Of a DNA stretch of 64,000 bases, positions 1-8,720 are shown piece by piece (positions within the stretch are counted from its first letter, which is position 1; the number at the start of each line of letters is the position of its first letter). This DNA comes from Shewanella profunda (GTDB taxonomy: Bacteria; Pseudomonadota; Gammaproteobacteria; Enterobacterales; Shewanellaceae), in assembly GCF_023283765.1 (NCBI RefSeq), contig NZ_JAKILG010000019.1:1-64000 (forward strand), given 5' to 3'. The position numbers and the translations under genes are program-made. Under the pieces are notes generated by a model. It was not told the DNA's origin, made no database searches, and saw only the letters and a program-made list of their open reading frames with translations.

Positions 1-358
1 CATTGGATTCCCGCATTCGCGGGAATCCAATGTAAACTCTTTTATTGTTTAAAAGCGGTTACTCAAAAGCTGGATCCCCGCGTTCGCGAGGATGACAGGT
101 TCATAAGCGAAATGTTCCGTTAGCCGATATTCGTAATCACAGTGTTGCGTATACCGTTCGCGAGGATGACAGGTTCATAAGCGAAGTGTTCCGTTAGCCG
201 ATATTTGTAAGCACAGCGCTGCGTATATCGTTAGCGAATCTTACTCTTATTTAGCCTCTCGCCGCGTAGCGTACTAGACTCTAGCAGCGAAGCGCCTAGC
301 AGGGCGCAACCCGTCCTGCTTTTATAGTTATAGTTTTCAACCCAATCGGAGATATCTG
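1..358. repeat. Repeat-rich leader upstream of the export gene
   Basis: No gene is visible. Positions 2-31 form a perfect palindrome with 13-bp arms and a 4-nt loop, of the same family as the type-B palindromes further on. Positions 70-96 hold a type-A palindrome (CTGGATCCCCGCG then TTCGCGAGGATGAC). A block of about 74 bp starting near 81 is repeated almost exactly from 155 and ends near 229. Positions 255-330 are rich in CTAG and small hairpins, like the other spacers of this locus. The ribosome binding site GGAG at 348-351 serves the next gene. Confidence 0.8.
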
Positions 359-2863
359 GTGTTACAACAAGTCAAAAAATTCATCATAGTTGGCCTTAGT
401 GCCACGATATTGATGGGCGCGCAGGCGCAAGCCGTTACGCCCTCTCCGCAAATGATTGAGCAATTCAAACAATTGCCTAAATCAGAACAAGAACGATTAG
501 CCCGCCAATATGGGGTTGATCCCTCGATGATCACAGGTGCTGCAGCCACCGCTACCGTGGTTGAAAACCCAACGGTAGTTACGCCGCGTTCAACCGATAG
601 CAATACCGATGGCAATAATAATGTGGTCGATCAATCCGAGAGTGAACAGTTCAATCAAGCCACAAAGTCAGAAGCCAAAGTAGAAGAGATTGAAGAGAAA
701 AAAGAAGATCAGCTAAAACGCTTTGGTTACGATCTATTTGCCGGCTCACCAAGTACCTTTGCACCAGTAAGTGATGTGCCAGTACCTTCAGAATATATGA
801 TTGGCCCTGGCGACATACTTAATGTGCAGCTATTTGGGAAAGAAAACGATCAATTTGCCCTCACCGTTGGCCGAGATGGCGCAGTGCAATTTCCTAATCT
901 TGGGCCAATATCATTAGTGGGCTTAAGCTTTGCTGAAACGCGCGCCTTACTGCAGCAAAAAATCAGTCAGAGCATGATAGGCATTGAATCCAATATCACC
1001 ATGGGTGAATTGCGTTCAATCCGTATTTTTGTGGCGGGCGATTCCTTCAAACCAGGTTCATATACTGTTTCAAGTTTATCGACTATCACTCAAGCCCTGT
1101 TTATCTCGGGCGGCGTTAACCAAATTGGTAGCTTACGCGATATTCAATTAAAACGTGCAGGGAAAACCGTAGGCCGTTTAGACCTATACGACCTATTGCT
1201 GCGTGGCGATGCTTCCGGCGACGCGCGCTTGCAGTCTGGTGATGTAGTATTTATTCCATCATCTGGTGGCACAGTGAGTGTGATGGGGGAAGTTCGTCGA
1301 CCTGCAATTTATGAGCTTAAAAACAACGAAACCATGGCCGATGTTATCCATATGGCAAGTGGTTTAAACCCTGGAGCTTACCCTAAAGCCAGTACTATTG
1401 AACGTTACAGCCGCGAAGCCGTAAAAACGGTTGTATCTGTTGATTTAACTGAAAACTCGGGTTTAAACACGCTTGCAAAAAATGGTGACTTACTCAATGT
1501 AAGATCAGCCTCAAGCCGTATCGATAATGCAATTACCATAGCGGGTGCTGTCATCCGCCCTGGTAAATATCAATGGACTAACGGACTAAGTGTTGCCGAT
1601 TTACTGCCATCCATTTGGGGTGACTTAACCATAGTGGCCGATTTAGACTACAGCTTACTGGTGCGCGAAGTTAACCAGCGTGGTGATATTGAAGTTGAGC
1701 GCATTAATTTAGGTCGTGCCATTGGTGAGCCAAACTCCCATTACAACCTTAAATTAAAACCCCGCGACTCAATCATAGTTTTTGATTATGCAGACCGTGA
1801 AGAATTACTAAAGCCGATCATTAAAAGATTGAAAGAACAAAGTCGTTTTGGTGATGCAGCTAAACTTGTCAATATTAATGGTAACGTGCGCTTCCCTGGG
1901 CAATATCCCATTACCGTAAATGCTGATGTAAAAGAACTTTTAATCGCTGCCGGTGGCTTAGAAGAGGGGGCTTACACGCTTTCGGCTGAAATGACTCGCC
2001 AACAAGTGTCCGAGCAAAATGGCGTAACCGTTGAGCATATGCAGCTAAGTTTAGACCGCGTTATGCAAAACGATCCCGCAGCAAATATCAAACTGCAAAG
2101 TCGTGATATTTTAACCGTTCGTACATTACCCGATTGGCAAGATACCCGTTGGGTAACCATTAAAGGTGAAGTTAAATTCCCTGGCACTTACAGTATTCAA
2201 CGTGGTGAGACCCTTAAAGATGTGTTGGCCCGTGCTGGCGGTATGACATCAGACGCAGCCCCGCGCAGCGCTGTATTTTTACGTCAATCGATTAAAGAAA
2301 AAGAGCAACTTGAATTAAGTAAGCTTGCTGACGAACTGCGCCGTGAAATTGCAGCCAAAGCCTTAACCAAAGATACACCAACGGTAGGCTATAACGATGC
2401 ACAAATGATGCTAAACCAGTTAGAAAACGTTAAAACTGTGGGCCGTTTAGTGGTTGATATCAATGCCATCGAGCTAGGTATTGAAAGTGCAAACCTAATG
2501 CTTGAAGATGCCGATGCCCTGTACATTCCCGCAACCAACCAAACGGTCGCGGTTATGGGCCAAGTTCAACACCCAAGTACGCACAGATACAAACAGGGCT
2601 TAACCTTCGACCAGTACTTAGCCTTATCTGGTGGTGCACGTAAACGTGCCGATGAGTCACGCTCATATATCCTAAGGGCGGATGGTTCCGTCGAAATGCC
2701 AAGCACCTCTTTCTGGTTTAATGGCGGCAGTGCCATGGAACCAGGCGATACTATAGTTGTGCCATTAGATACCGAGTACAAAGACAACCTAACGCTTTGG
2801 ACCCAAGTCACAGGCATCATTTTTAACAGCGCTGTCGCAATATCAGCAATCGCAGGGATATAG
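359..2863 (+). CDS. SLBB-domain polysaccharide export protein (Wza/WbfF-like)
   Basis: Likely outer-membrane or periplasmic channel component for surface polysaccharide export. The 834-residue product starts at GTG, 7 nt after GGAG. It has a signal peptide (about residues 1-25, cleavage after AQA) and a charged, probably helical stretch near 95-120. A polysaccharide-export domain begins at YMIGPGDILNVQLFG. At least six SLBB-like repeats follow, each with a pattern such as GEVRRPAIYEL, GNVRFPGQYPI or GEVKFPGTYSI. The C-terminus is hydrophobic, which could match the membrane-spanning helix of Wza. It is about twice the length of E. coli Wza and fits the WbfF/OtnA group of Vibrio capsule loci, which also lies next to wzz. 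No Wzc or Wzb kinase/phosphatase genes are visible here. Confidence 0.85.
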   Translation: MLQQVKKFIIVGLSATILMGAQAQAVTPSPQMIEQFKQLPKSEQERLARQYGVDPSMITGAAATATVVENPTVVTPRSTDSNTDGNNNVVDQSESEQFNQATKSEAKVEEIEEKKEDQLKRFGYDLFAGSPSTFAPVSDVPVPSEYMIGPGDILNVQLFGKENDQFALTVGRDGAVQFPNLGPISLVGLSFAETRALLQQKISQSMIGIESNITMGELRSIRIFVAGDSFKPGSYTVSSLSTITQALFISGGVNQIGSLRDIQLKRAGKTVGRLDLYDLLLRGDASGDARLQSGDVVFIPSSGGTVSVMGEVRRPAIYELKNNETMADVIHMASGLNPGAYPKASTIERYSREAVKTVVSVDLTENSGLNTLAKNGDLLNVRSASSRIDNAITIAGAVIRPGKYQWTNGLSVADLLPSIWGDLTIVADLDYSLLVREVNQRGDIEVERINLGRAIGEPNSHYNLKLKPRDSIIVFDYADREELLKPIIKRLKEQSRFGDAAKLVNINGNVRFPGQYPITVNADVKELLIAAGGLEEGAYTLSAEMTRQQVSEQNGVTVEHMQLSLDRVMQNDPAANIKLQSRDILTVRTLPDWQDTRWVTIKGEVKFPGTYSIQRGETLKDVLARAGGMTSDAAPRSAVFLRQSIKEKEQLELSKLADELRREIAAKALTKDTPTVGYNDAQMMLNQLENVKTVGRLVVDINAIELGIESANLMLEDADALYIPATNQTVAVMGQVQHPSTHRYKQGLTFDQYLALSGGARKRADESRSYILRADGSVEMPSTSFWFNGGSAMEPGDTIVVPLDTEYKDNLTLWTQVTGIIFNSAVAISAIAGI

Positions 2864-2994
2864 AACTAAGGCTCTAGGACGGCCTTCGGCCTCTAGAACG
2901 CCACTGTATGGCTCTAGAATCTAGAACCTAGCAGGGCGCAGCCCGCTCTAGCCGCGTGAAGCGCCCTCGATTCTGGCGACATAGGGAGCCCCTC
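2864..2994. repeat. CTAG-rich hairpin spacer
   Basis: Short intergenic stretch with many CTAG tetranucleotides and a GGCC-TTC-GGCC hairpin flanked by CTCTAG and CTCTAGA near 2875-2900. Its composition matches spacers at 255-330, 3428-3600 and 19615-19720. No gene is seen. Confidence 0.7.
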
Positions 2995-3427
2995 ATGCGA
3001 TTCGAACAATTGGATGTTTGGAAAAGAGCTTCGCGATTATCTTGTCAAATATATCAAGTGACAGAATCAGTAAGTAATTGGGGTTTTAAAGATCAAATAA
3101 CCCGTTCAGGGTTATCTGCCCCTTCAAATATTGCAGACAAAAGTGCAGGAGCAACTTTTGAACGATGCGATTTTGCATCGGCCTCGCAGAGGTGAGGTAC
3201 ATGGATGTACCGAGTAAGGTGAAGAGCGTGAAACACTAAAAGATCAAATTCGCTTTTTGTACTATGCCAAAGGCTCACTAGGTGAATTAATCACCCAACT
3301 CTATATAGGTATTGAAGTGGGATATTTGGCAAGGAAACCTGCTTTACTTATGGTCCAAGAGGCAAAAGAATTAGCAAAAATTTTAGGTGCAATTATTAAA
3401 CAAAAGCAAAGTAAGAGTAAAAGCTAA
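2995..3427 (+). pseudogene. Four-helix-bundle protein gene disrupted by a 70-bp insertion
   Basis: The ATG at 2995 opens a reading frame beginning MRFEQLDVWKRA, which is typical of the small four-helix-bundle family also encoded in 23S rRNA intervening sequences and in many polysaccharide loci. The frame runs to SAGA (codon ending 3153), then meets foreign sequence and a stop at 3193-3195. The family sequence resumes at 3224 in another frame (ERETLKDQIRFLYYAKGS) and ends at TAA 3425-3427. Removing 3154-3223 restores one frame of about 120 residues. The cellular function of these proteins is unknown. The gene is very probably inactive here. Confidence 0.8.
3154..3223. repeat. 70-bp triple-hairpin insertion
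   Basis: This segment splits a four-helix-bundle gene and consists almost entirely of three consecutive hairpins: CGATGC-loop-GCATCG (3163-3180), CCTC-GCA-GAGG (3182-3192) and GGTACAT-GG-ATGTACC (3196-3211). It has no coding capacity. It looks like a small non-autonomous repeat element. I see no convincing target-site duplication. Confidence 0.65.
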
Positions 3428-3610
3428 GAAGAACGCCACCGAGTTGCTCTAGAGCGGCCTTCGGCCTCTAGAACGTTGCTTCGCAACTACTAGGACGCAA
3501 GCTCGCTCTGCTTTTTCTAGCAGCGCAGCGTTCTGCCTTTATCTTTTGCCTTTATAGAAGCGCAGCGCTCTCGCCGCGCAGCGTACTAGAATCTAGAATC
3601 TGAAGAACCA
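3428..3610. repeat. CTAG-rich hairpin spacer before wzz
   Basis: Contains a GGCC-TTC-GGCC hairpin enclosed by self-complementary TCTAGA motifs (about 3447-3472), a GTTGC-TTC-GCAAC hairpin (about 3474-3488) and several further CTAG sites. The same sequence style precedes other genes of the locus. No gene is visible. Confidence 0.7.
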
Positions 3611-4603
3611 ATGAATACACAAATTACTCAAAATCCAAACACATACCAACCCGATGCCCAGTTCCCGCAAACAGTGCGAGAAGACGAAATCGATCTTCGC
3701 GAACTTTTCTCCGTTATCTGGCAAGGCAAATGGTTAATTATTGCCATTACTGTCGTATTTGCCATTGGTTCAGTGGTTTTTGCCATCATGCAGCCTAATA
3801 TTTATAAATCCGAGGCATTATTAGCACCCGCGGCGGAAGAACAAGGTGGTGGTTTAAGTGCTCTGGCTTCTCAGTTTGGTGGCTTAGCTAGTTTAGCTGG
3901 AGTGAATCTAGGCGCTAAAGGCGGTACAGATAAAACTCAATTGGCTATTGAGGTATTAAAATCCCGCCAATTCAGCAGTGATTTTATTCAAAAGCACAAT
4001 ATCCTCGCTGATTTAATGGCCGCTAAAAAATGGGATAGGGATTCGGATAAAATTATCTATGACCCTGAGTTATACAACGAGCAAACCAATACTTGGGTAC
4101 GTGAAGTAGAAGCACCCTTTACGCCTGAACCTTCAATGCAGGAAGCATATAAAGTTTTCAGCAAAATAATGGCAGTTAGTTCGGATAAAGAAACGGGTAT
4201 GGTAACCATTTCAGTTGAACACTTATCCCCAACAGTTGCACAGCAATGGATCACTTGGTTAATCCAAGATATTAATAAAGTGATGAAAGAGCGCGATGTC
4301 GCTGAAGCACATCGTAGTACTGAGTTTTTAAATCAACAAATCGCCTTAACCAATGTCGCCGATATTAAAACCGTACTTTACAAATTGATTGAAGAGCAGG
4401 CAAAAACCATTATGTTTGCCGAAGTGCGTGATGAATATGTGTTTAAAACTATTGATCCCGCACTAGCGCCTGAAGAAAAGGCTAAGCCAAAACGCGCATT
4501 AATTTGTGTATTAGGCACCATGCTCGGCGGTATGTTAGGTGTGATGTTTGTATTGGTAAGGCATTTTATGAGAAAAGAGCAGAACCTAGAACCTAGAACC
4601 TAG
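3611..4603 (+). CDS. wzz: Wzz chain-length determinant
   Basis: Inner-membrane polysaccharide co-polymerase that sets the modal length of Wzy-polymerised O-antigen or capsule. The 330-residue product has the expected architecture: a cytoplasmic N-terminus, TM1 at about 41-60, a long periplasmic domain and TM2 at about 296-316 preceded by a Pro/Lys-rich motif. There is no C-terminal tyrosine-kinase domain, so it is the Wzz rather than the Wzc type. The last codons and the TAG stop (residues NLEPRT) are made of the GAACCTA tandem repeat that begins at 4582, so changes in repeat number near the stop could alter the tail. Confidence 0.9.
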   Translation: MNTQITQNPNTYQPDAQFPQTVREDEIDLRELFSVIWQGKWLIIAITVVFAIGSVVFAIMQPNIYKSEALLAPAAEEQGGGLSALASQFGGLASLAGVNLGAKGGTDKTQLAIEVLKSRQFSSDFIQKHNILADLMAAKKWDRDSDKIIYDPELYNEQTNTWVREVEAPFTPEPSMQEAYKVFSKIMAVSSDKETGMVTISVEHLSPTVAQQWITWLIQDINKVMKERDVAEAHRSTEFLNQQIALTNVADIKTVLYKLIEEQAKTIMFAEVRDEYVFKTIDPALAPEEKAKPKRALICVLGTMLGGMLGVMFVLVRHFMRKEQNLEPRT

Positions 4604-4643
4604 AACCTAGAACCTAGAACCTAGAACCTAGAACCTAGAACCT
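4582..4643. repeat. GAACCTA heptanucleotide tandem repeat
   Basis: Eight perfect GAACCTA units (4582-4637) plus a partial ninth. The array begins inside the last codons of wzz and continues past its stop. Because 7 is not a multiple of 3, the three frames are read in turn and a TAG appears every 21 bp, so only the short C-terminal tail of Wzz can vary. Confidence 0.9.
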
Positions 4644-4654
4644 TGCTGTTATCC

Positions 4655-4733
4655 GTCGTGCGGGGATCCAGCTTTTTGCTTTAATCTGTGAGCTTTGCTC
4701 CTAATCCGTCATTCTCGCGGATGCGGGAATCCA
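4655..4733. repeat. Type-A (partial, inverted) and type-B palindromic repeats
   Basis: A half type-A repeat in reverse orientation (4655-4673, ending GGGGATCCAGC) is followed by a type-B palindrome (4708-4733, ATTCTCGCGGATGCGGGAAT). Both families are heavily amplified at 24.3-30.8 kb. Confidence 0.75.
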
Positions 4734-4805
4734 TTTTTTAGCTGTTGCTGGAATACGCCACTCAATTTTTTGCCAAACATTTTTATTTTATAGAGGTCTT
4801 TTGTT

Positions 4806-5885
4806 GTGAAAATCCTAGTTACCGGTGGAGCTGGTTTTATTGGCTCTGCAGTCGTGCGCCATATCATCAATAACACACAGGATAGTGTCATTAATGTTGA
4901 TAAATTGACCTATGCAGGAAACCTTGAATCATTGGTAAGTGTTGAGTCAAGTGACCGATATGCTTTCGAGCAAGTTGATATTTGTGATCGCGCTGAATTA
5001 GAGCGAATCTTTAAGCAGTATAAACCAAATGCAGTCATGCATCTCGCAGCAGAATCACATGTTGATCGCTCTATTACTGGCCCTTCAGATTTCATTCAGA
5101 CCAATATCGTTGGTACATATACGCTTCTAGAAGCAACTCGTTCATATTGGAACGAGTTACCTGCGGAAGCAAAGAAAGCATTTCGCTTCCATCATATCTC
5201 AACTGATGAAGTGTACGGTGATTTACCTCACCCTGATGAGCAGCACAGCCAGAGTTTGAATCAAGAGTTACCATTATTTACTGAGAGCACATCATATGCG
5301 CCAAGTAGTCCATATTCTGCATCTAAAGCATCAAGCGATCACTTAGTAAGAGCGTGGTTACGTACTTACGGTTTGCCTACTGTGGTAACTAACTGCTCTA
5401 ATAATTATGGACCTTATCATTTCCCGGAGAAGTTAATCCCATTAGTGATCCTCAATGCACTAGAAGGGAAACCACTTCCAATTTACGGTAAAGGTGATCA
5501 AATCCGTGATTGGTTATATGTAGAAGATCATGCTCGAGCCCTCTATAAAGTTGTCACTACAGGGAAAGTTGGGGAGACTTATAATATCGGCGGTCATAAC
5601 GAGAAAAAGAATCTCGAGGTAGTGCAAACTATCTGCAGTATTCTGGATGTCTTAGTACCCAAAGTAACATCATATGCTGAACAAATTGCCTATGTAACCG
5701 ATAGACCAGGTCATGATCGCCGCTATGCCATTGATGCTCGTAAAATGAGTAATGATCTAAATTGGCGACCGCAAGAAACTTTTGAAACAGGTCTTCGTAA
5801 AACCATTGAATGGTATTTAGCGAATCAAGAGTGGTGTCAACATGTACAAGATGGCACTTACCAACGCGAGCGTTTAGGCATTTAA
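4806..5885 (+). CDS. rfbB: dTDP-glucose 4,6-dehydratase
   Basis: Second step of dTDP-L-rhamnose synthesis: dTDP-glucose to dTDP-4-keto-6-deoxyglucose, NAD-dependent. The 359-residue product is full length. The GTG start gives [13 protein letters not shown] with the NAD-binding GxxGxxG at 7-13. The TDEVYGD catalytic motif and YSASK (Tyr/Lys of the short-chain dehydrogenase type) are present. First gene of the rfbBADC set. A truncated 3' copy of the same gene lies at 23173-23544. Confidence 0.95.
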   Translation: MKILVTGGAGFIGSAVVRHIINNTQDSVINVDKLTYAGNLESLVSVESSDRYAFEQVDICDRAELERIFKQYKPNAVMHLAAESHVDRSITGPSDFIQTNIVGTYTLLEATRSYWNELPAEAKKAFRFHHISTDEVYGDLPHPDEQHSQSLNQELPLFTESTSYAPSSPYSASKASSDHLVRAWLRTYGLPTVVTNCSNNYGPYHFPEKLIPLVILNALEGKPLPIYGKGDQIRDWLYVEDHARALYKVVTTGKVGETYNIGGHNEKKNLEVVQTICSILDVLVPKVTSYAEQIAYVTDRPGHDRRYAIDARKMSNDLNWRPQETFETGLRKTIEWYLANQEWCQHVQDGTYQRERLGI

Positions 5886-5953
5886 TCTATTTTGTTTTAA
5901 TGTCCTAGTGTTTCATAAACCTAGGGCCTATTTATCTAGGAACTGATTTTACT

Positions 5954-6817
5954 ATGAAAGGAATTATTTTAGCTGGGGGCTCTGGTACTCGTTTATATCC
6001 ATTAACACGCGGAGTATCAAAACAGTTATTGCCGATTTATGATAAGCCGATGATTTATTATCCCTTATCAACGCTTATGTTAGCTGGAATTCGGGATATA
6101 TTAATTATCACAACCCCAGAAGATAATGACAGCTTCAAACGTTTACTTGGTAATGGGTCAGATTTTGGTATTAAGTTAAGTTATGCGGTGCAACCATCAC
6201 CTGATGGTTTAGCACAAGCCTTTATCATTGGTGAAGAATTTATCGGTAATTCAAATGTTTGCTTAGTGCTTGGTGATAATATTTTTTATGGTCAATCTTT
6301 TTCTAAGACACTTAAAAATGCCGCCAGCCGCACGACGGGTGCTACTGTTTTTGGATATCAAGTGAAAGACCCAGAACGTTTTGGTGTAGTTGAATTTGAT
6401 GCTGATATGAAGGCGATTTCTATTGAAGAAAAACCCACCAAGCCTAAATCCAATTATGCGGTCACCGGTCTCTATTTTTACGACAACAAAGTGGTGGAAT
6501 TAGCCAAACAGGTTAAACCTTCCCATCGTGGCGAGCTAGAAATAACCACACTCAATGAGATGTATCTGAATGCTGGTGAGCTGAATGTGGAATTGCTAGG
6601 TCGTGGCTTTGCATGGTTAGATACAGGTACACATGAGAGCCTACACGAGGCTTCCTCTTTTGTTCAGACAATTGAACATGTGCAAGGTTTGAAAGTTGCC
6701 TGTTTAGAAGAGATTGGCTACCGCAATGGTTGGTTAACCGCTGACGAGCTTAAAGAACTTGCCAAGCCCATGCTGAAAAATGACTATGGGCAGTATTTAA
6801 ACCAGTTAGTGCAATAA
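5954..6817 (+). CDS. rfbA: Glucose-1-phosphate thymidylyltransferase
   Basis: Makes dTDP-glucose from dTTP and glucose-1-phosphate, the first step of the dTDP-rhamnose pathway. The 287-residue length is normal. The nucleotide-binding signature [11 protein letters not shown] starts at residue 8, followed by the conserved [19 protein letters not shown] region. It lies 68 bp after rfbB on the same strand, so co-transcription is likely. A gutted second copy lies at 29592-29880. Confidence 0.95.
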   Translation: MKGIILAGGSGTRLYPLTRGVSKQLLPIYDKPMIYYPLSTLMLAGIRDILIITTPEDNDSFKRLLGNGSDFGIKLSYAVQPSPDGLAQAFIIGEEFIGNSNVCLVLGDNIFYGQSFSKTLKNAASRTTGATVFGYQVKDPERFGVVEFDADMKAISIEEKPTKPKSNYAVTGLYFYDNKVVELAKQVKPSHRGELEITTLNEMYLNAGELNVELLGRGFAWLDTGTHESLHEASSFVQTIEHVQGLKVACLEEIGYRNGWLTADELKELAKPMLKNDYGQYLNQLVQ

Positions 6818-6868
6818 TTTAATAATTAAAGTTATTTAGCCGTATGCACGCAACCACCCCCTTAATGG

Positions 6869-6894
6869 GTCATTCCCGCGAAAGCGGGAATCCA
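6869..6894. repeat. Type-B palindromic repeat between rfbA and rfbD
   Basis: ATTCCCGCGAAAGCGGGAAT core within a longer GTC...CCA unit. It is a single copy of the type-B family, sitting in the operon spacer. Confidence 0.8.
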
Positions 6895-6965
6895 TTCTTT
6901 CGGTTTGTACTTTGATTTTGTTCACTGCACGGGCGGGCATGATATATCGAACTGCGAGAATAAAT

Positions 6966-7841
6966 ATGAAAATCCTTGTTACTGGAAGTAATGGCCAAGT
7001 AGGTAGCAGCCTTGTAAAACAATTAAACCAGATGCCAGACGTTGAATTTCTGGCGGTTGACCGCGAACAACTAGATATTACCGATGGCGCAGCTGTCGCC
7101 AAGTTGGTTAATGAATTTAAACCCGATGCAATCATCAACGCGGCGGCACATACCGCAGTTGATAAGGCAGAACAAGAAGTCGAGCTTTCTTACGCCATCA
7201 ACCGCGATGGTCCGCTATTGCTAGCCCAAGCCGCAAATACAGTCGGCGCGGCTATGTTGCATATATCCACTGACTATGTTTTTGCTGGTGATAAGGATGG
7301 CGAATACTTAGAGACGGATGCTACTGATCCGCAAGGTATATATGGTCAAAGCAAACTGGCAGGCGAACTCGCCGTTGCAGTTGCTTGTCCGCGTCATATC
7401 ATCTTACGTACAGCTTGGGTGTTTTGCGAAACAGGCAATAACTTTGTTAAAACCATGCTTCGTTTGGCACAAAGCCGTGATGAGTTAGGTGTGGTTTGTG
7501 ATCAATTCGGCGGCCCCACATATGCAGGTGATATTGCCAATGCATTAATCGTTATGGCCAAAGCCATTAGTAAAGGTAATCAATCATTTGGTATTTATCA
7601 CTACTCAGGCTTACCCCATGTGAACTGGCATCAATTCGCTTGTGAGATTTTCAGCCAAGCCAAGTCACAAGGTTTACTCAATAAAGAGATGAGTGTCAAC
7701 GCTCTAACAAGTGACCAGTATCCAACACCTGCTAAGCGGCCTATAAATTCCAAATTGAATTGCAATAAGATCCAGGATTACTTTGGTATTCAATCAAGCG
7801 ATTGGCGAGCTGCATTAATAAGAATTAAAGAGTATTTATAA
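6966..7841 (+). CDS. rfbD: dTDP-4-dehydrorhamnose reductase
   Basis: Final NADPH-dependent reduction to dTDP-L-rhamnose. The ATG at 6966 is chosen because it opens the canonical MKILVTGSNGQVG nucleotide-binding motif; an in-frame ATG at 6912 would add 18 unconserved residues encoded next to the repeat. The product has 291 residues. The HISTDYVF region and YGQSK catalytic pair are visible. The stop at 7839-7841 directly abuts the rfbC start. Confidence 0.93.
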   Translation: MKILVTGSNGQVGSSLVKQLNQMPDVEFLAVDREQLDITDGAAVAKLVNEFKPDAIINAAAHTAVDKAEQEVELSYAINRDGPLLLAQAANTVGAAMLHISTDYVFAGDKDGEYLETDATDPQGIYGQSKLAGELAVAVACPRHIILRTAWVFCETGNNFVKTMLRLAQSRDELGVVCDQFGGPTYAGDIANALIVMAKAISKGNQSFGIYHYSGLPHVNWHQFACEIFSQAKSQGLLNKEMSVNALTSDQYPTPAKRPINSKLNCNKIQDYFGIQSSDWRAALIRIKEYL

Positions 7842-8405
7842 ATGAAAGTAATTAATACATTAATTCCGGATGTAAAAATCATTGAACCTACTGTGTTTGG
7901 TGATGAACGTGGTTTTTTTATGGAAACTTGGAATCAGAAAAAATTTGAAGAGTTAGTAACAGGCAAGTCAACGCAATTTGTTCAAGATAATCACTCAAAA
8001 TCTAAAAAGGGAATTTTACGTGGTTTGCATTATCAAACTGAAAATACTCAAGGAAAATTAGTACGTGTAGTGTCTGGTGAGGTATTTGACGTTGCTGTAG
8101 ATATTCGTAAAGACTCGCCTACGTTTGGTCAATGGGTTGGTGTTTACTTATCTGCGGAAAATAAATATCAGTTATGGGTTCCTGAAGGTTTTGCTCACGG
8201 TTTTTATGTAACAAGTGAAGAGGCTGAGTTTGTATATAAGTGTACCAATTACTATCACCCCGCATCTGAAATATCTATTGCTTGGAACGATTCTGATATT
8301 GGCATTGCCTGGCCCTTAAGTACAGAACCGATGTTATCTGAAAAAGATGAAATTGCTATTAGTTTTGAGACTTATAAAAACGCTGAATGCTTAAATAGCA
8401 TCTAA
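7842..8405 (+). CDS. rfbC: dTDP-4-dehydrorhamnose 3,5-epimerase
   Basis: Epimerises dTDP-4-keto-6-deoxyglucose at C3 and C5. The 187-residue cupin protein carries the family motifs GDERGFFMETW, QDNHSKS and RGLHYQ (active-site His region), and PEGFAHGFYV. It starts immediately after rfbD with no spacer, which suggests translational coupling. A second, divergent intact copy lies at 29887-30423. Confidence 0.94.
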   Translation: MKVINTLIPDVKIIEPTVFGDERGFFMETWNQKKFEELVTGKSTQFVQDNHSKSKKGILRGLHYQTENTQGKLVRVVSGEVFDVAVDIRKDSPTFGQWVGVYLSAENKYQLWVPEGFAHGFYVTSEEAEFVYKCTNYYHPASEISIAWNDSDIGIAWPLSTEPMLSEKDEIAISFETYKNAECLNSI

Positions 8406-8720
8406 GATGGGAAATGTATTTTATTAAATAAATATTTATCTGATAAAACATAAATTAGCGGTATTTTTAAAATTTGGTCTAAAAATTAAATAATGTTTAA
8501 GTGTGTAATTGGATTACATTTTTACTTGGTTCTAGCAAGTCCATTTTAGTTAGTTCGATTAACATCAAGTATCCTTTGAAACGAGGGGAAGTAAGTATTC
8601 TAATACAAATGCTGTATTATATATCTCCGAGGTAAGGTTTTTATTAGGTGTTGAATTAATAATATTTTAAGAAATTTACATATTAATATTCAACGAGCTT
8701 TTATTTGAACTAGAAGAATT
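8406..8720. other. AT-rich intergenic region before wzx
   Basis: 315 bp without a gene. It marks the entry into the AT-rich O-antigen core. An imperfect inverted repeat (GTTGAAT arms) spans about 8650-8694, shortly before the wzx start. No clear promoter or terminator can be assigned. Confidence 0.6.

Noticed and set aside
255-280. GCCGCGTAGCGTACT upstream of the export gene as a possible ops element
   Set aside because: It resembles GGCGGTAGCGTGCT only loosely and belongs to the CTAG-rich repeat family, which also occurs before wzz; not strong enough to call.
6912-6965. Upstream ATG for rfbD
   Set aside because: The extra 18 residues lie next to the type-B palindrome and precede the standard MKILVTG start.
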